Positions 7,975-17,200 of a stretch of DNA of 64,000 nucleotides are shown here, in pieces. The translations under genes were made by a program, and so were the position numbers. The DNA is taken from the NCBI RefSeq assembly GCF_001514145.1, contig NZ_KQ948671.1:168282-232281 (forward strand). The letters run 5' to 3'. Position 1 is the first letter of the stretch. Each line of letters starts with the position of its first letter. Origin of the DNA: Streptomyces canus (GTDB lineage: Bacteria; Actinomycetota; Actinomycetes; Streptomycetales; Streptomycetaceae). Under the pieces are notes generated by a model that worked only from the letters and a program-made list of their open reading frames with translations, was not told the origin of the DNA and did no database searches.

Positions 7975-9129
7975 CTAGACGTCCGCGTACTTGGTGTCGG
8001 CGGCCGGGTCCAGCGCCAGCCGGTACCCCCGCTTGACCACCGTCTGGATCAGCTTCGGCGCCCCCAGCGCCGTACGGAGACGGGCCATCGCCGTCTCCAC
8101 CGCGTGCTCGTCGCGCCCTGCGCCCGGCAGCGCCCGCAGCAGCTCCGCCCGCGACACCACCCAGCCCGGCCGCCGGGACAGCGCCCGCAGCAAGGACATC
8201 CCCGCCGGCGGCACCGGTCGCAGCACCCCGTCGACCAGCACCGCGTGCCCCCGGATCTCCACCCGGTGGCCGGCGATGGGCAACGACCGGGCCCGCCCGG
8301 GAAGCTCCTGGCACAGCAACTGCACGAGCGGCCCGAGCCGGAAGCGCTCGGGCGACACCGTGTCCACCCCCCGCGCCTGCAACGGCAACGCGGTCACCGG
8401 CCCGACACACGCCGGCAGCACATCGTGATGGAGAGCGGCGAGCAGCTCGGGAAGCAGACTGCGGTCCTCGGCCCGGGAGAGAAGGGAAGCCGCGGCGGGC
8501 GCGCTCGTGAAGGTCACCGCGTCCAGCCCCCGCGAGACAGCCGCATCCAACAGCCGGTCCATCGGCGCGAGGTCCTCCGGCGGCATCCACCGGTACACCG
8601 GCACCCCCACGACCTCCGCTCCCGCGGCCCGCAAAGCCTCCACGAACCCGGGCAACGGCTCCCCGTGCAGCTGAATGGCGACCCGGCGCCCCTCGACACC
8701 CTCCTCCAGCAGCCGGTCCAGCACCTCGGCCATGGACTCGGACGACGGCGACCAGTCCTCCGTCAGCCCGGCGGCCCTTATGGATCCCTTGACCTTCGGG
8801 CCGCGCGCGAGCAGCTCCACCTCGCGCAGCCGGTCGAGGAGCGCCTCACCGAGCCCCCACCCGTCGGCGGCCTCGACCCACCCCCGGAAACCGATGGCGG
8901 TCGTGGCGATCACGACATCGGGTGCCTGGTCGATCAGATCCTTCGTGGCCGCCAGCAGTTCACTGTCGTCGGAGAGGGGCACGATCCGCAGGGCGGGCGC
9001 GTGCAGTACGGCGGCCCCACGGCGCTGGAGCAGCGCACCGAGCTCGTCTGCCCGGCGCGCGGCCGTGACTCCCACGGTGAACCCCGCGAGGGGGCCGTGT
9101 TGCTCTGTTGCCTGCTGTTCGTCGTACAT
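7975..9129 (-). CDS. nnaR: HemD-like/winged-helix regulator NnaR
   Basis: A 384-residue two-domain protein. Residues about 14-270 form a uroporphyrinogen-III synthase (HemD) fold: GFTVGVTAARRADELGALL at the start, VVIATTAIGFRGW, VAIQLHGEPLPGFVEALR and DAVTFTSAPAAASLL. Residues about 285-375 form an OmpR/PhoB-type winged helix ending LIQTVVKRGYRL. This fusion is not a plain heme enzyme. It matches NnaR (SCO2958), a GlnR-controlled activator of nitrate/nitrite assimilation in S. coelicolor, which is consistent with narK directly upstream on the same strand, 98 bases away and separated by a hairpin. Whether the HemD fold still has catalytic activity or senses a tetrapyrrole is unknown. Confidence 0.87.
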   Translation of the reverse strand: MYDEQQATEQHGPLAGFTVGVTAARRADELGALLQRRGAAVLHAPALRIVPLSDDSELLAATKDLIDQAPDVVIATTAIGFRGWVEAADGWGLGEALLDRLREVELLARGPKVKGSIRAAGLTEDWSPSSESMAEVLDRLLEEGVEGRRVAIQLHGEPLPGFVEALRAAGAEVVGVPVYRWMPPEDLAPMDRLLDAAVSRGLDAVTFTSAPAAASLLSRAEDRSLLPELLAALHHDVLPACVGPVTALPLQARGVDTVSPERFRLGPLVQLLCQELPGRARSLPIAGHRVEIRGHAVLVDGVLRPVPPAGMSLLRALSRRPGWVVSRAELLRALPGAGRDEHAVETAMARLRTALGAPKLIQTVVKRGYRLALDPAADTKYADV

Positions 9130-9168
9130 GGGTGTCGTCCCGCAGTCTGTCGTCTGACCTACATGCCG

Positions 9169-9202
9169 ACCGAGCCTGTCAACGGCTCGTGACAGGCTCG
9201 GT
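9169..9202 (-). terminator. Hairpin between narK and nnaR
   Basis: A perfect 13-bp stem (arms 9169-9181 and 9190-9202) with an 8-base loop between the narK stop and the nnaR start. It could end or attenuate narK transcripts before nnaR. No T tract follows. Confidence 0.65.
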
Positions 9203-9227
9203 TCCGCTTTATGTCGCCAGTGTTACG

Positions 9228-10610
9228 TCACACCTCGGCGTAGCTGAGCTGCGGCTTCGCCTCGGAGGCGGTCGCTGCCTGGCCCTGGGCGGCCGAGCGG
9301 CGAAGGTATACGGCCCAGGTGACCACGAAGCAGGCCGCGTAGAAGGCGAGGAAGGCGACGAACGCGCCGGTTCCGGAGCCGTAGGAGAGGAAGGACTGCC
9401 GGAAGGCGAGGTTGATGCCGACGCCGCCGAGCGCGCCGACCGCGCCGATCAGGCCCATGGAGGCACCGGAGAGACGGCGGCCGTAGGCGGCGGCCGCTTC
9501 ACCCTCCAGGCCCTTGGCCAGCGCCTTGGTCTGGAAGATGCCGGGGATCATCTTGAACGTCGAGCCGTTGCCGAGACCGCTGAGGACGAAGAGCACCACG
9601 AACGCGACGGTGAACAGTCCGAGCGACTTCTGCATGCTGGCGACGATCAGGACCGCCGTCGCCACGCCCATGCCGACGTAGTTGTACAGCGTGATCTTCG
9701 CGCCGCCGTACTTGTCGGCCAGCGCGCCGCCGACGGGACGGATCAGGGAGCCGAGCAGCGGGCCGATGAAGGTGACGTACGCGGCCTCGAGCGGGGTCCG
9801 GCCGAACTGGTTGGTCAGCACCTGCCCGAAGGCGAAGCTGTAGCCGATGAACGAGCCGAACGTGCCGATGTAGAGGAAGGACATGATCCAGGTGTGGCCG
9901 TCCTTCACGGCGTCCTTGGCGGCGCCGGTGTCGTTCTTCACGTTCTCGATGTTGTTCATGAAGAGCGCGGCGAGGACGGCGGCGACGAGGATCAGCGGGA
10001 TGTAGATCCCGAGCAGTACCCGGGGACCACCGCTGGCGCCGATGATCGCGAGGGCGACCAGCTGGATGACCGGGACGCCGATGTTGCCGCCGCCGGCGTT
10101 GAGCCCGAGGGCCCACCCCTTCTTACGGAGGGGGAAGAACGCGTTGATGTTGGTCATGGACGAGGCGAAGTTGCCGCCGCCGATGCCGGCCAGCAGGCCG
10201 ACCAACAGGAAGGTGTTGAACGAGGTCCCCGGCTTGATCACCGCGAAGGCGGCGACGGTGGGGACGAGGAGGAGGCCGGCCGAGATGATCGTCCAGTTCC
10301 GTCCGCCGAAGATCGCGACGGCGAAGGTGTAGGGGACGCGGACGACGGCTCCGACCAGGGTGACCATCGACGTCAGCAGGAACTTGTCCGCCGGCGTGAG
10401 CCCGTACTCCGGGCCCATGAAGAGCACCAGCACGGACCACATGGTCCAGATCGAGAACCCGATGTGCTCGGAGAGAACGGAGAAGAGCAGGTTCCGCTTG
10501 GCGACCTTCTCGCCGGTCTCCTTCCAGAAGGTCTCGTCCTCGGGATCCCACTGCTGGATCCAGCGGCTGCCCCTGCTCGGGGGTGCGGGGGCTGTACTAG
10601 GGGCTGTCAT
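9228..10610 (-). CDS. narK: Nitrate/nitrite transporter, NarK family
   Basis: A 460-residue major facilitator of the nitrate/nitrite porter family with about 12 transmembrane helices. Signatures include FSVLSEHIGFSIWTMWSV in helix 1, the conserved arginine segment VGAVVRVPYTFAVAIFGGRNW, and the glycine-rich nitrate signatures AGIGGGNFASSMTNINAFFP and GLNAGGGNIGVPVIQL. The second-half arginine region SLIRPVGGALADKYGG is also present. All key motifs are complete. It takes up nitrate or expels nitrite at the membrane; with NnaR next to it, assimilatory nitrate uptake is most likely. The upstream gap (10611-10831) should carry the promoter; GlnR control is expected from family knowledge but I did not find a convincing GlnR box. 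Confidence 0.93.
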   Translation of the reverse strand: MTAPSTAPAPPSRGSRWIQQWDPEDETFWKETGEKVAKRNLLFSVLSEHIGFSIWTMWSVLVLFMGPEYGLTPADKFLLTSMVTLVGAVVRVPYTFAVAIFGGRNWTIISAGLLLVPTVAAFAVIKPGTSFNTFLLVGLLAGIGGGNFASSMTNINAFFPLRKKGWALGLNAGGGNIGVPVIQLVALAIIGASGGPRVLLGIYIPLILVAAVLAALFMNNIENVKNDTGAAKDAVKDGHTWIMSFLYIGTFGSFIGYSFAFGQVLTNQFGRTPLEAAYVTFIGPLLGSLIRPVGGALADKYGGAKITLYNYVGMGVATAVLIVASMQKSLGLFTVAFVVLFVLSGLGNGSTFKMIPGIFQTKALAKGLEGEAAAAYGRRLSGASMGLIGAVGALGGVGINLAFRQSFLSYGSGTGAFVAFLAFYAACFVVTWAVYLRRSAAQGQAATASEAKPQLSYAEV

Positions 10611-10831
10611 GACGCCTCCACGGTGCGACGGGGCTCAGGTCCTGCTACGAGTGGCTGATCCCGAAGGTAGGGAGGACGCGTTTCCTGCCTGTGGCACAGG
10701 GTGACCGGAAAGGAACGTTGCTCTCACCCCGGCGGGGGGCGGGATGAGAGGTCCTGGGGTCTTTGTGTTACGAACAGCTCCGCTCCGGGGGACCGCGGTG
10801 TGAGAGCCGGTCCACGCCGCAGGCTACCCCT

Positions 10832-11173
10832 TCAGTCGTCGGCGTCCTCGGGTTCGTCGTAGTCCTCGAGGATCCGCAGCCCGAGGTCGGACTCCCACTC
10901 CAGGGCCCATCGCCGCAGCTCAGCGATGCCCTCGGGGCTGAGCCCATACGCCGCGAACTCCTCGTCACTGACCCATACGACGCTCTCCAGCCGGTCGCGC
11001 AGCTCGAGGAGATCGAAGTCGCCCAGTTGCTCCAGCTCGATCACGGAGTAGTACCGGCAGCCCGCGTGGACGTCGATCACGTCCTGGGGGAGGCCGCGGT
11101 CGACGAGGGCGCGCATCGCCATGGAGAACGTGCTCTGGCTTCCGTCCGTAAGGAGCGGGGCGTCGTCCGTCAT
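10832..11173 (-). CDS. Hypothetical acidic protein conserved in position
   Basis: A 113-residue acidic soluble protein that I do not recognise. It starts MTDDAPLLTDGSQSTFSMAM, has mixed helices (VIELEQLGDFDLLELRDRLE) and ends in a strongly acidic tail (LEDYDEPEDADD). No cysteine pairs, membrane segments or catalytic motifs are evident. The ATG at 11171-11173 has AGAGG upstream; an in-frame ATG 24 codons earlier gives a low-complexity extension without support. Codon use fits a real Streptomyces gene. It lies upstream of narK on the same strand, about 220 bases away, with no clear functional link. Confidence 0.7.
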   Translation of the reverse strand: MTDDAPLLTDGSQSTFSMAMRALVDRGLPQDVIDVHAGCRYYSVIELEQLGDFDLLELRDRLESVVWVSDEEFAAYGLSPEGIAELRRWALEWESDLGLRILEDYDEPEDADD

Positions 11174-11326
11174 CGGCCTCTGCTCTCTCAAGCCCGCCTC
11201 CTGCTCCGGTGAATGTCCGCGCTGCGTGCAATGATCCGGGTTCATGACACGGCACCATCCTGGCCGGCGTCTCCGTGCGTCACCGCTGCAAGCCTGATGG
11301 CGTTACGGCGACCCTGCTGTGCACGA

Positions 11327-11782
11327 TCACACCGCGGCGCGGCCACCCACCTCGAACCACAGCAACTTCCCCGCCGCCCGATCGAGCAGACCGCTCCCGA
11401 GGGACCAGCCGCCCCAGGAGTCGGCGAGCTCCTGGACGAGGAACAACCCCCGCCCGCCGACAGCACCCACCGAGCCGGGCGGAACACTGTCACCGGGCGG
11501 TTTGGCGAAGGGCGCCGGGATGTAGGGGTGGCTGTCCCAGACCGCGACCCGAAGCCGCCCCTCCCCCAGAGCCGTCAGCCGCAGCGACGCGGGCCCCTTG
11601 GCGTGCAGGTAGGCGTTGGTGACGAGTTCGGACGTCAACAGCTCGACGGAGTCGAGGACTTCGGACATGCCGTGCCCGTTCAGCGCGGCCCGCACGGTCG
11701 TACGTGCGACACGTGCGGCTCTGGGGTCATGCGGCAGGCGAAGGGCGTACACCCAGATGTCGGGCAGGGCTACGGTGACCAT
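11327..11782 (-). CDS. Anti-sigma-type histidine-kinase-like ATPase (HATPase_c_2)
   Basis: A 151-residue single-domain GHKL ATPase like RsbW/SpoIIAB. Visible boxes are the N box LLTSELVTNAYLHAK (residues about 49-63), the G1 box VAVWDSHPYIP, and the G2-like GGRGLFLVQELADSWG. Streptomyces carry dozens of such small ATPases; they often sit beside an XRE regulator with DUF397, as here, where the XRE gene is transcribed divergently 233 bases away. It may act as a serine kinase or anti-sigma factor that modulates that local regulator. Partner and target are not known. Confidence 0.85.
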   Translation of the reverse strand: MVTVALPDIWVYALRLPHDPRAARVARTTVRAALNGHGMSEVLDSVELLTSELVTNAYLHAKGPASLRLTALGEGRLRVAVWDSHPYIPAPFAKPPGDSVPPGSVGAVGGRGLFLVQELADSWGGWSLGSGLLDRAAGKLLWFEVGGRAAV

Positions 11783-11924
11783 CGGATACCTCCGGCGGAA
11801 GGGAAGGGAGCTGCGACGACTTCTCGCTCAACGGCCGCGCCGGGCGGTGGCTGTGCCTGGATGGGTGCGCTTCCGGCTTACGGGCGGGGGGAGTTGGGCG
11901 ACAAGAAGTACAGTAGAGGCCGAC

Positions 11925-11959
11925 GGGAGATACATCTCCCGAATCCAGGAGATACTCCT
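11925..11959 (+). promoter_or_regulatory. Two related palindromes upstream of the XRE gene
   Basis: GGGAGATACATCTCCC (11925-11940; 7-bp arms) and AGGAGATACTCCT (11947-11959; 5-bp arms) share the core GGAGATAC and are 22 bases apart. A -10-like TACAGT lies at 11909-11914, so both sites fall just after the predicted transcription start of the regulator. They are good candidates for autoregulatory operators; the binding protein is inferred, not shown. Confidence 0.5.
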
Positions 11960-12015
11960 CGGATTACTTCATGTGGGTTACCCGACCACCGCGTCGCCGC
12001 CCGAGAGGAGGCGCT

Positions 12016-12870
12016 TTGCCGCCCACCAGCAACCCCACGCTGCGCCAGCGCCGACTCGGGGCCGAACTGCGCAAACTCCGCGAGCAGGCCGGCTTCACCA
12101 CGACCGGCGCCGCCTCCCTGTTCGGCGTCAACCAAGGGCGCATCAGCATGATCGAGACCGGCCGCAGCGCCCTCAGCGCCGACCGCGTCCGCGCCATGGC
12201 GTCCACCTACGCCTGCTCTGACGAGGCTCTGATCGACGCCCTGGCCGACATGACGGGGAAGCGGACCTTTGACTGGTGGGAGACGTATCGCGACCACCTA
12301 CCGGCGGCGCTGGTCGACCTGGCCGAACTGGAGCACCATGCAAAGGGGTTGCGGGTGGCCCTCGTGATTCACATCCCTGCTCTGCTTCAGACCACCGACC
12401 ACGCCCGATCCCTCTTCCGGGCAGTCGTACCGCCCATGCGGCAGTACGAGATCGAACACCGCCTCACGCACCGCATGAAGCGGCAGGGCATCCTGCACCG
12501 GGAAGATCCGCCCGCGTACTCGGCATTCATCCACGAGACGGCCCTGCGCATGGGCTTCGGCGGCCCTGGTGTCGTACACGACCAGCTCAAGCATCTATTG
12601 GACATGAGCGAACTGGCACACGTCACCGTCCGCGTGATCCTCTTCGGCACGGAGTTCTTCCCGAGCACAGGCCAGTCCTTCGACTACGTCGAGGGCGCCG
12701 TCCCACAGCTCGACACAGTTCAGCTGGACACCCACCACGGGGGCTGCGGCTTCCTCGACACGGAGGCATGGTTGAGCAAGTACCGTGCCGTACTTGATCA
12801 CATGGAGACCTGCGCCCTCGACACCACCAAGTCGCGGGACTTCATCCACCACCTCATCCAGGACACGTGA
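12016..12870 (+). CDS. WhiJ-type XRE regulator with DUF5753
   Basis: A 284-residue DNA-binding protein. The N-terminal helix-turn-helix is at about residues 10-70 (LRKLREQAGFTTTGAASLFG, NQGRISMIETGR). The C-terminal DUF5753/Scr1-type domain follows from about residue 100, with the typical WETYRDHLPAALVDLAELE, IPALLQTTDHARSLF, and R-LTHRMKRQGIL segments. The start is taken as TTG at 12016 because GAGAGGAGG stands four bases before it; a longer reading from 11971 has no ribosome site. It is followed 12 bases later by a DUF397 gene, the standard WhiJ-family pairing that regulates development or antibiotic production in Streptomyces. The two upstream palindromes are probably its binding sites. 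Confidence 0.88.
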   Translation: MPPTSNPTLRQRRLGAELRKLREQAGFTTTGAASLFGVNQGRISMIETGRSALSADRVRAMASTYACSDEALIDALADMTGKRTFDWWETYRDHLPAALVDLAELEHHAKGLRVALVIHIPALLQTTDHARSLFRAVVPPMRQYEIEHRLTHRMKRQGILHREDPPAYSAFIHETALRMGFGGPGVVHDQLKHLLDMSELAHVTVRVILFGTEFFPSTGQSFDYVEGAVPQLDTVQLDTHHGGCGFLDTEAWLSKYRAVLDHMETCALDTTKSRDFIHHLIQDT

Positions 12871-12882
12871 AAGGGCCGCACC

Positions 12883-13104
12883 ATGCAGACCCTCCAGTGG
12901 CAGAAGTCCACCTATAGCGGCGACAGCTCGAACTGCCTTGAGATAGCCGCCACACCCGGCGCCTTCCACGTGCGCGACTCAAAGACGACGGGAAGCCCTC
13001 ACCTTGTCTTCCAGTCATCCGCCTGGGTCCCTTTCATCTCGCATGCGACATCAAAGAGGCGCTCGCGCCAGTCCGCGGAAGGGTGGCCGAGCCTGGACAG
13101 CTGA
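12883..13104 (+). CDS. DUF397 protein with altered C-terminus
   Basis: A 73-residue partner of the preceding XRE regulator. The DUF397 core is present: WQKSTYSGDSSNCLEIA, FHVRDSKTTGSPHLVF and SSAWVPFI. Relatives normally stop soon after the last segment, but here the frame continues through HATSKRRSRQSAEGWPSLDS before its stop. That tail runs up to the integrase debris that begins near 13111, so the natural end was probably replaced during an integration or deletion. A functional small protein is still likely because the core is intact. Confidence 0.8.
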   Translation: MQTLQWQKSTYSGDSSNCLEIAATPGAFHVRDSKTTGSPHLVFQSSAWVPFISHATSKRRSRQSAEGWPSLDS

Positions 13105-13110
13105 TACGCG

Positions 13111-13652
13111 GTTTGCGCGGGTCACCGTCTGCGCAGGGCAGAGCGATCGACCGGCCAATCTCTCTCCCGTGTTTCACCACACTCCCCCGCACCCGCTTCC
13201 ACGGCCCCAGGCACTCGGCCGCCTGCTCCCGGAACAAGACATCGAACTCGTCGTCACCACAGCAGCGCGAGCGCGAGGCCGCGGGCACGACGTGGCTGCA
13301 CGACGGGCACGTGTTCACCACTGCGCAGGGCCGACCGATCGACCCAACCAACCTCACACGCGCCTTCACCACGCTCCTCCGCAAGGCCGGCCTCCGCCGC
13401 ATCCGCTTCCACGACCTCCGGCACTCGACCGCGACCTTGCTCCTGGAGCAGGGCATCGAACTCGTCGTGATCAAGGAACTCCTCGGCCACGCCCACATCG
13501 GCGTCACCGCAACCGTCTACACCCACGTCCGACTCCGCCTCCAGCGCGACGCCATCGACACCCTCAGCACCGCACTCGGCAGCTCGGAAGACCCCAAGAC
13601 GGCACGCTCCGACGGCGACGAACCGCCACCTTGCACCACCCGCGTCCGCTGA
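13111..13652 (+). pseudogene. Tyrosine integrase remnant, 3' part in two tandem copies
   Basis: The right part (13301-13652) encodes the C-terminal half of a phage-type tyrosine recombinase: GRPIDPTNLTRAFTTLLRK, the FHDLRHSTATLLLEQGIE box, IKELLGHAHIGVTATVYTHV with the catalytic histidine and tyrosine, and a basic tail. The N-terminal arm-binding and core-binding domains and the first catalytic arginine are missing. The left part (13111-13258) is a decayed copy of the same stretch (SAQGRAIDRPISLPCFTTLP, RFHGPRHSAACSRNK), aligned base for base but with small deletions. The two copies indicate duplication or two successive insertions. The element is not expected to be active. Confidence 0.8.
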
Positions 13653-13685
13653 CGTTGCCGTCAACTACTGCCGTCACCCCACGCA

Positions 13686-13718
13686 GAAGCCCCGCCAGGA
13701 CGCACCTGACGGGGCTTC
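13686..13718 (+). terminator. Terminator after the integrase remnant
   Basis: Arms 13686-13699 and 13705-13718 pair over 14 bases with one mismatch and a 5-base loop, followed by ATATTTG. It is probably the original integrase terminator. The following 80 bases to the immunity gene contain nothing I can name. Confidence 0.75.
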
Positions 13719-13799
13719 ATATTTGCATGCGCGCCGTTCGGGACAGCTATGCGGGCGGACTCCGAGAAGCATTTTGAACGCGCAGTCCAGGCGGCGGCG

Positions 13800-14246
13800 T
13801 CACGCCCCAAGGAGGCGAGTGAGCTTAATCTCTACGAAGCCCGCTCCTTCAAGCCCGTCCTGTGGAAGAAGTCTGCATTCCTCCGGATCTAGCCGCTCTT
13901 CACGGGACATGGTGAGCGAATCGTCGTCGTAAACGACACGGACTTCTCCGTTTCTGCAGAAGTCAGGAACGCCCCACAGGGCAGGGTCCCATGATTCCAC
14001 CCTCCCTACGATCGACCACTTTCCGCGAATAAGCCCAAGGTCACCGAACCTGCAGATTTTGATCGCGGCATTCGGCTCAAGCGACCCTTGCGGCGGAACT
14101 TCAGGAGCCCCCAAGCGCGGGCCAAAGAAGTAACCGAGCGCGATACCCTTGCCATCTGCCCTGGCCACCACACCCAACGCATACCCGTCATCACGAAGAG
14201 GCACTGCGAAGATATCCCCCAGGGAGTATGGCAACTTTCGAGTCAC
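13800..14246 (-). CDS. Imm26-family immunity protein
   Basis: A 148-residue soluble protein placed directly after the Rhs toxin gene. It starts with the Imm26-like signature KLPYSLGDIFAVPLRDDGYA, followed by ALGVVARADGKGIALGYFFG. It has no signal peptide, as needed for a cytosolic antidote. The GTG at 14244-14246 is preceded by AAGGTGG and lies only two bases beyond the toxin stop, which indicates one transcript and coupled translation. It should bind and neutralise the GIY-YIG nuclease tip of the Rhs protein. The gene and the toxin tip look visibly less G+C-rich than their neighbours, which suggests they were acquired together. Confidence 0.82.
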   Translation of the reverse strand: MTRKLPYSLGDIFAVPLRDDGYALGVVARADGKGIALGYFFGPRLGAPEVPPQGSLEPNAAIKICRFGDLGLIRGKWSIVGRVESWDPALWGVPDFCRNGEVRVVYDDDSLTMSREERLDPEECRLLPQDGLEGAGFVEIKLTRLLGA

Positions 14247-14248
14247 AC

Positions 14249-17200
14249 CTAACCACCTTGCCCTGGATACCATTTGGCAAAGAATTCGCCAGCGGCATCC
14301 ATGTACTTGTTGTAGTTCCGATTCCTCACATTAACTCCGGCTGTCCTTCTCACGCCGGGCAACGCAGGACGCCCATTCTGAATCCACACGATTTGCTCCA
14401 AACCGCGCTGCTCTCGGTAGACGTCGGTGCGATATTCGACTTGGAAGCTGTAGTCGGCGGTGTCTTCCCCTCGGGCATGCTCACGTTCCCGCCGCTGCAG
14501 ATCGTTTGTTCGCCCAGTTCTGACAACATTGCCGTCCACGTCACGGAGTGTGTAGATCCCACCCCGGGCATTCGGATCACCAAGGCAGTTGCTGTTGTGA
14601 ACGAGTACCGGAGTCTCCCCTGCCAGCACATAGTACGTGTGCAGGTCCTCAACGGTCAGGTTGTAGGTACGAGCGTGCTTGGAGAACGGGCGGTTTGCTG
14701 TGACCGTGGCGGTTGAACCGTCAGGGCTGCGCAGGGTCGTGCCGGGTGTGAGGTCGCGCGCTTCAAGCCACTGGCCGGCCTCGGGGACCCAGAACGGATG
14801 CTCGTAGGTGGCGGTGAGCTTGCGTTCGCCCTCCGGGGTCTTGATCGTGAGTTCGTTGAAGTGTTTGTCGTCCTCGGTGATGATCAGCCGGGTCACCTTG
14901 CGCGGACCGGATTCGCCGGTCTCGGGATCGGTGGCCAGCACCTCGTCGCCGACCCGTATCCCCTCGATGTTCTTCGAGGATTTGTCGGACAGCAGCACCT
15001 TGGTGCCAGCGAGGAAGCACTGGTTGCACTTGCTCTTCGGCCCTCGTTTACCACCGAACGCGATACTGCCGAGTCCGGGCCCCTCGCCGCCGTCCGCAGC
15101 CGCCCAGACCCCCGAACTCATGGAGGCAGCCATGCCCCAGCTCAGCCCGCCCGGGCACGCCCTGCCCACTGCCAGGCAGGCAGCGCCCTTCGAGTTGTTC
15201 ACATTCGAGGCGTTGACGGGAGCAGAGAGGTCCGTGCATTCGTTACGCCCATACAATGAGCACAGATCGTCGAGTTGCCGATAGAAGGCGTCTATGTACT
15301 GGTGAGCCTTGCTCCACTTGGCCGGCACCTTGACCGTGGGGAAGATCGAGATGTACCCGTCACCGTCGTAGTCGAGCTGGCTGCTTCCCTCGCTTTTCCA
15401 AGTACTCTTCGGAGGCTTACCGGGGTCGTCCCGCACGCAGCCGCCGGGTTTGGTGCAAGGCGCAGTTCCTCCGCTTTCGGCATCCAGCATCAAACCGGTC
15501 GGGTCGCTCTTGCTGACAGGGCTGTTGTTCGAGTACGCGTATCCGTTCATCTGCAGCGGGTCCGCGATGTCGATGATCGGGTCCGCCGAGAGGAAACGGC
15601 CCGAAGACTGGTCGTACTCGCGGGCCCCCAGGTGCGTCAGGCCCGTAGCCGCGTCGTCGACCCCGACGCCCAGGTAGCTGCGCTTGTTTGGCCAACTCGA
15701 CGGCTTCGCGCCACGGATATCCCCGTAGGGCTTGAAATCGCGGCGGGTGACCGGCTGTCCGCTGGACAGGTCGACCGAGGTGTTCGCCGTGCCGAGGTGG
15801 TCGGAGATCAGGACGCTGAGTTTGTGGCCCGTCGTCGAACCGTTGGTAGTAGCGCGGACGACCGTGGGTGCGCCCGCCTGGGCGTAGGAACGCGAGGCCT
15901 TGGTGATGGTGCCCGTCGTGTCCGTCGTCAGGTCCGTCTCGCCCAGGTACAGGGTCGAGCCCGACGACGAGTTCTCGAGCAGGCGGTTGCCGGCGGCGTC
16001 GTAGACGTACGTCGTCTTCTTGCCGTCGGCGGTGATCGAGTCGAGCTTGTTCTCCTGCGACCAGACCAGGTTCTGCGTGGTACCGGTCAGGCCCCGGACA
16101 GTTGTGTTGCCCGTCGCGTCGTACGTGTACGAGCTGCCTCCGCCTGACGGGTTCGAACTGATCGACGTCATCGTGTGCGGCTGCGTCTTGTAGGCCGGCG
16201 TCGTCGGGGATGCGGCGATCGTCTTGCCGTAGCCGTAATTGAACGTGACGTTCTTCGTCGCGTCCGCCGTGTTGTGCTCGGTCATGGCGGCGCGGTTGCC
16301 GAGCCAGTCGAAGGTGAACGACTGGCGGTAGGCGGTGGCACCCGTGGAGACGGTCGTCGAGTCCGGGGCGGCGGCTGAGAGTGTCGAGGTCAGCGCCGCG
16401 TCCGGGGTGGCGACATCCGTCGACTGGTCAGGAGCATCGGCGACCGGGCCGGAGGACGCCGCGTAATCGGTGCGGTGGCCCCATGTGGCGCCGCTCGCAG
16501 CCTTGCAGCCCGTTCCATCGCCGCCCGGCGCGACCTTGGAAGTCCAGGCATGCACCAGTTCGCCCAGCACGTCGTAGCTGAAGCACTGGGTGTCCCAGAC
16601 CTTGTCCGCCGGGTCACCGAGCTGGCGGGAGTTGGACGTGATCGTCCCGGAGGCATCGTAGGAGTAGTAGTTGTCCGCGATGCGGTGCGGGTCGGCCGTC
16701 TCGCGATCGGTGACTGTGCGCTGGAGTTGGCCGTTGAAGGGGTTGACGAAGTTCGTCGTCCAGACGCGGTAGGGCTGGGCCCCGGAGACAGAGCGCAGCA
16801 CCTCGCCGTACGGCGAGTAGGTGGCGTCGGAGGTGTACCAGGTCTGGCCCGAGGTCGACTCCGGCAGACCGTCGCCGTTGTAACGGGTGACGACCTTCTC
16901 CCGCGCCAGTCCGCCTGCGGCGGGCAGGGTGACGGACAGCGGCTTGCCCGTCGGCGTGTACGTGTACGAGTACGCGTATGTGCCCGACAGTCCCGTCGTC
17001 ATCGAGTTCGCCGGGATGACCGTCTCGCTGCCGGTGACGTGATACTCGGCGTCGTAGCCGGTGACGCGACTGACGTAGTCACCCGTGTCTGTGTGCCGCT
17101 TGGAGGAGAGCGGCTGTCCGATGCCGCCAGGTGCCTCGTCGTAGGTGTACTCCTTGACCGGAGTGGCGGTGGTGGATCCCTGCCGCACCTTCAGCACGCG

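Noticed and set aside
9108..10658. A long + strand frame opposite narK rich in Glu/Asp/Arg
   Set aside because: Composition is that of an antisense shadow, and narK motifs are clear on the other strand.
10611..10831. GlnR boxes expected upstream of narK
   Set aside because: Only single half-matches (GTAAC, GTCAC, GAAAC) at wrong spacings were found. A motif scan with the published matrix would decide.
13081..13120. A tRNA-like GGTGGCCGAGC stretch near the integrase remnant, considered as an att tRNA gene
   Set aside because: No anticodon arm or 3' half with a T-loop follows, and the bases belong to the DUF397 coding end.
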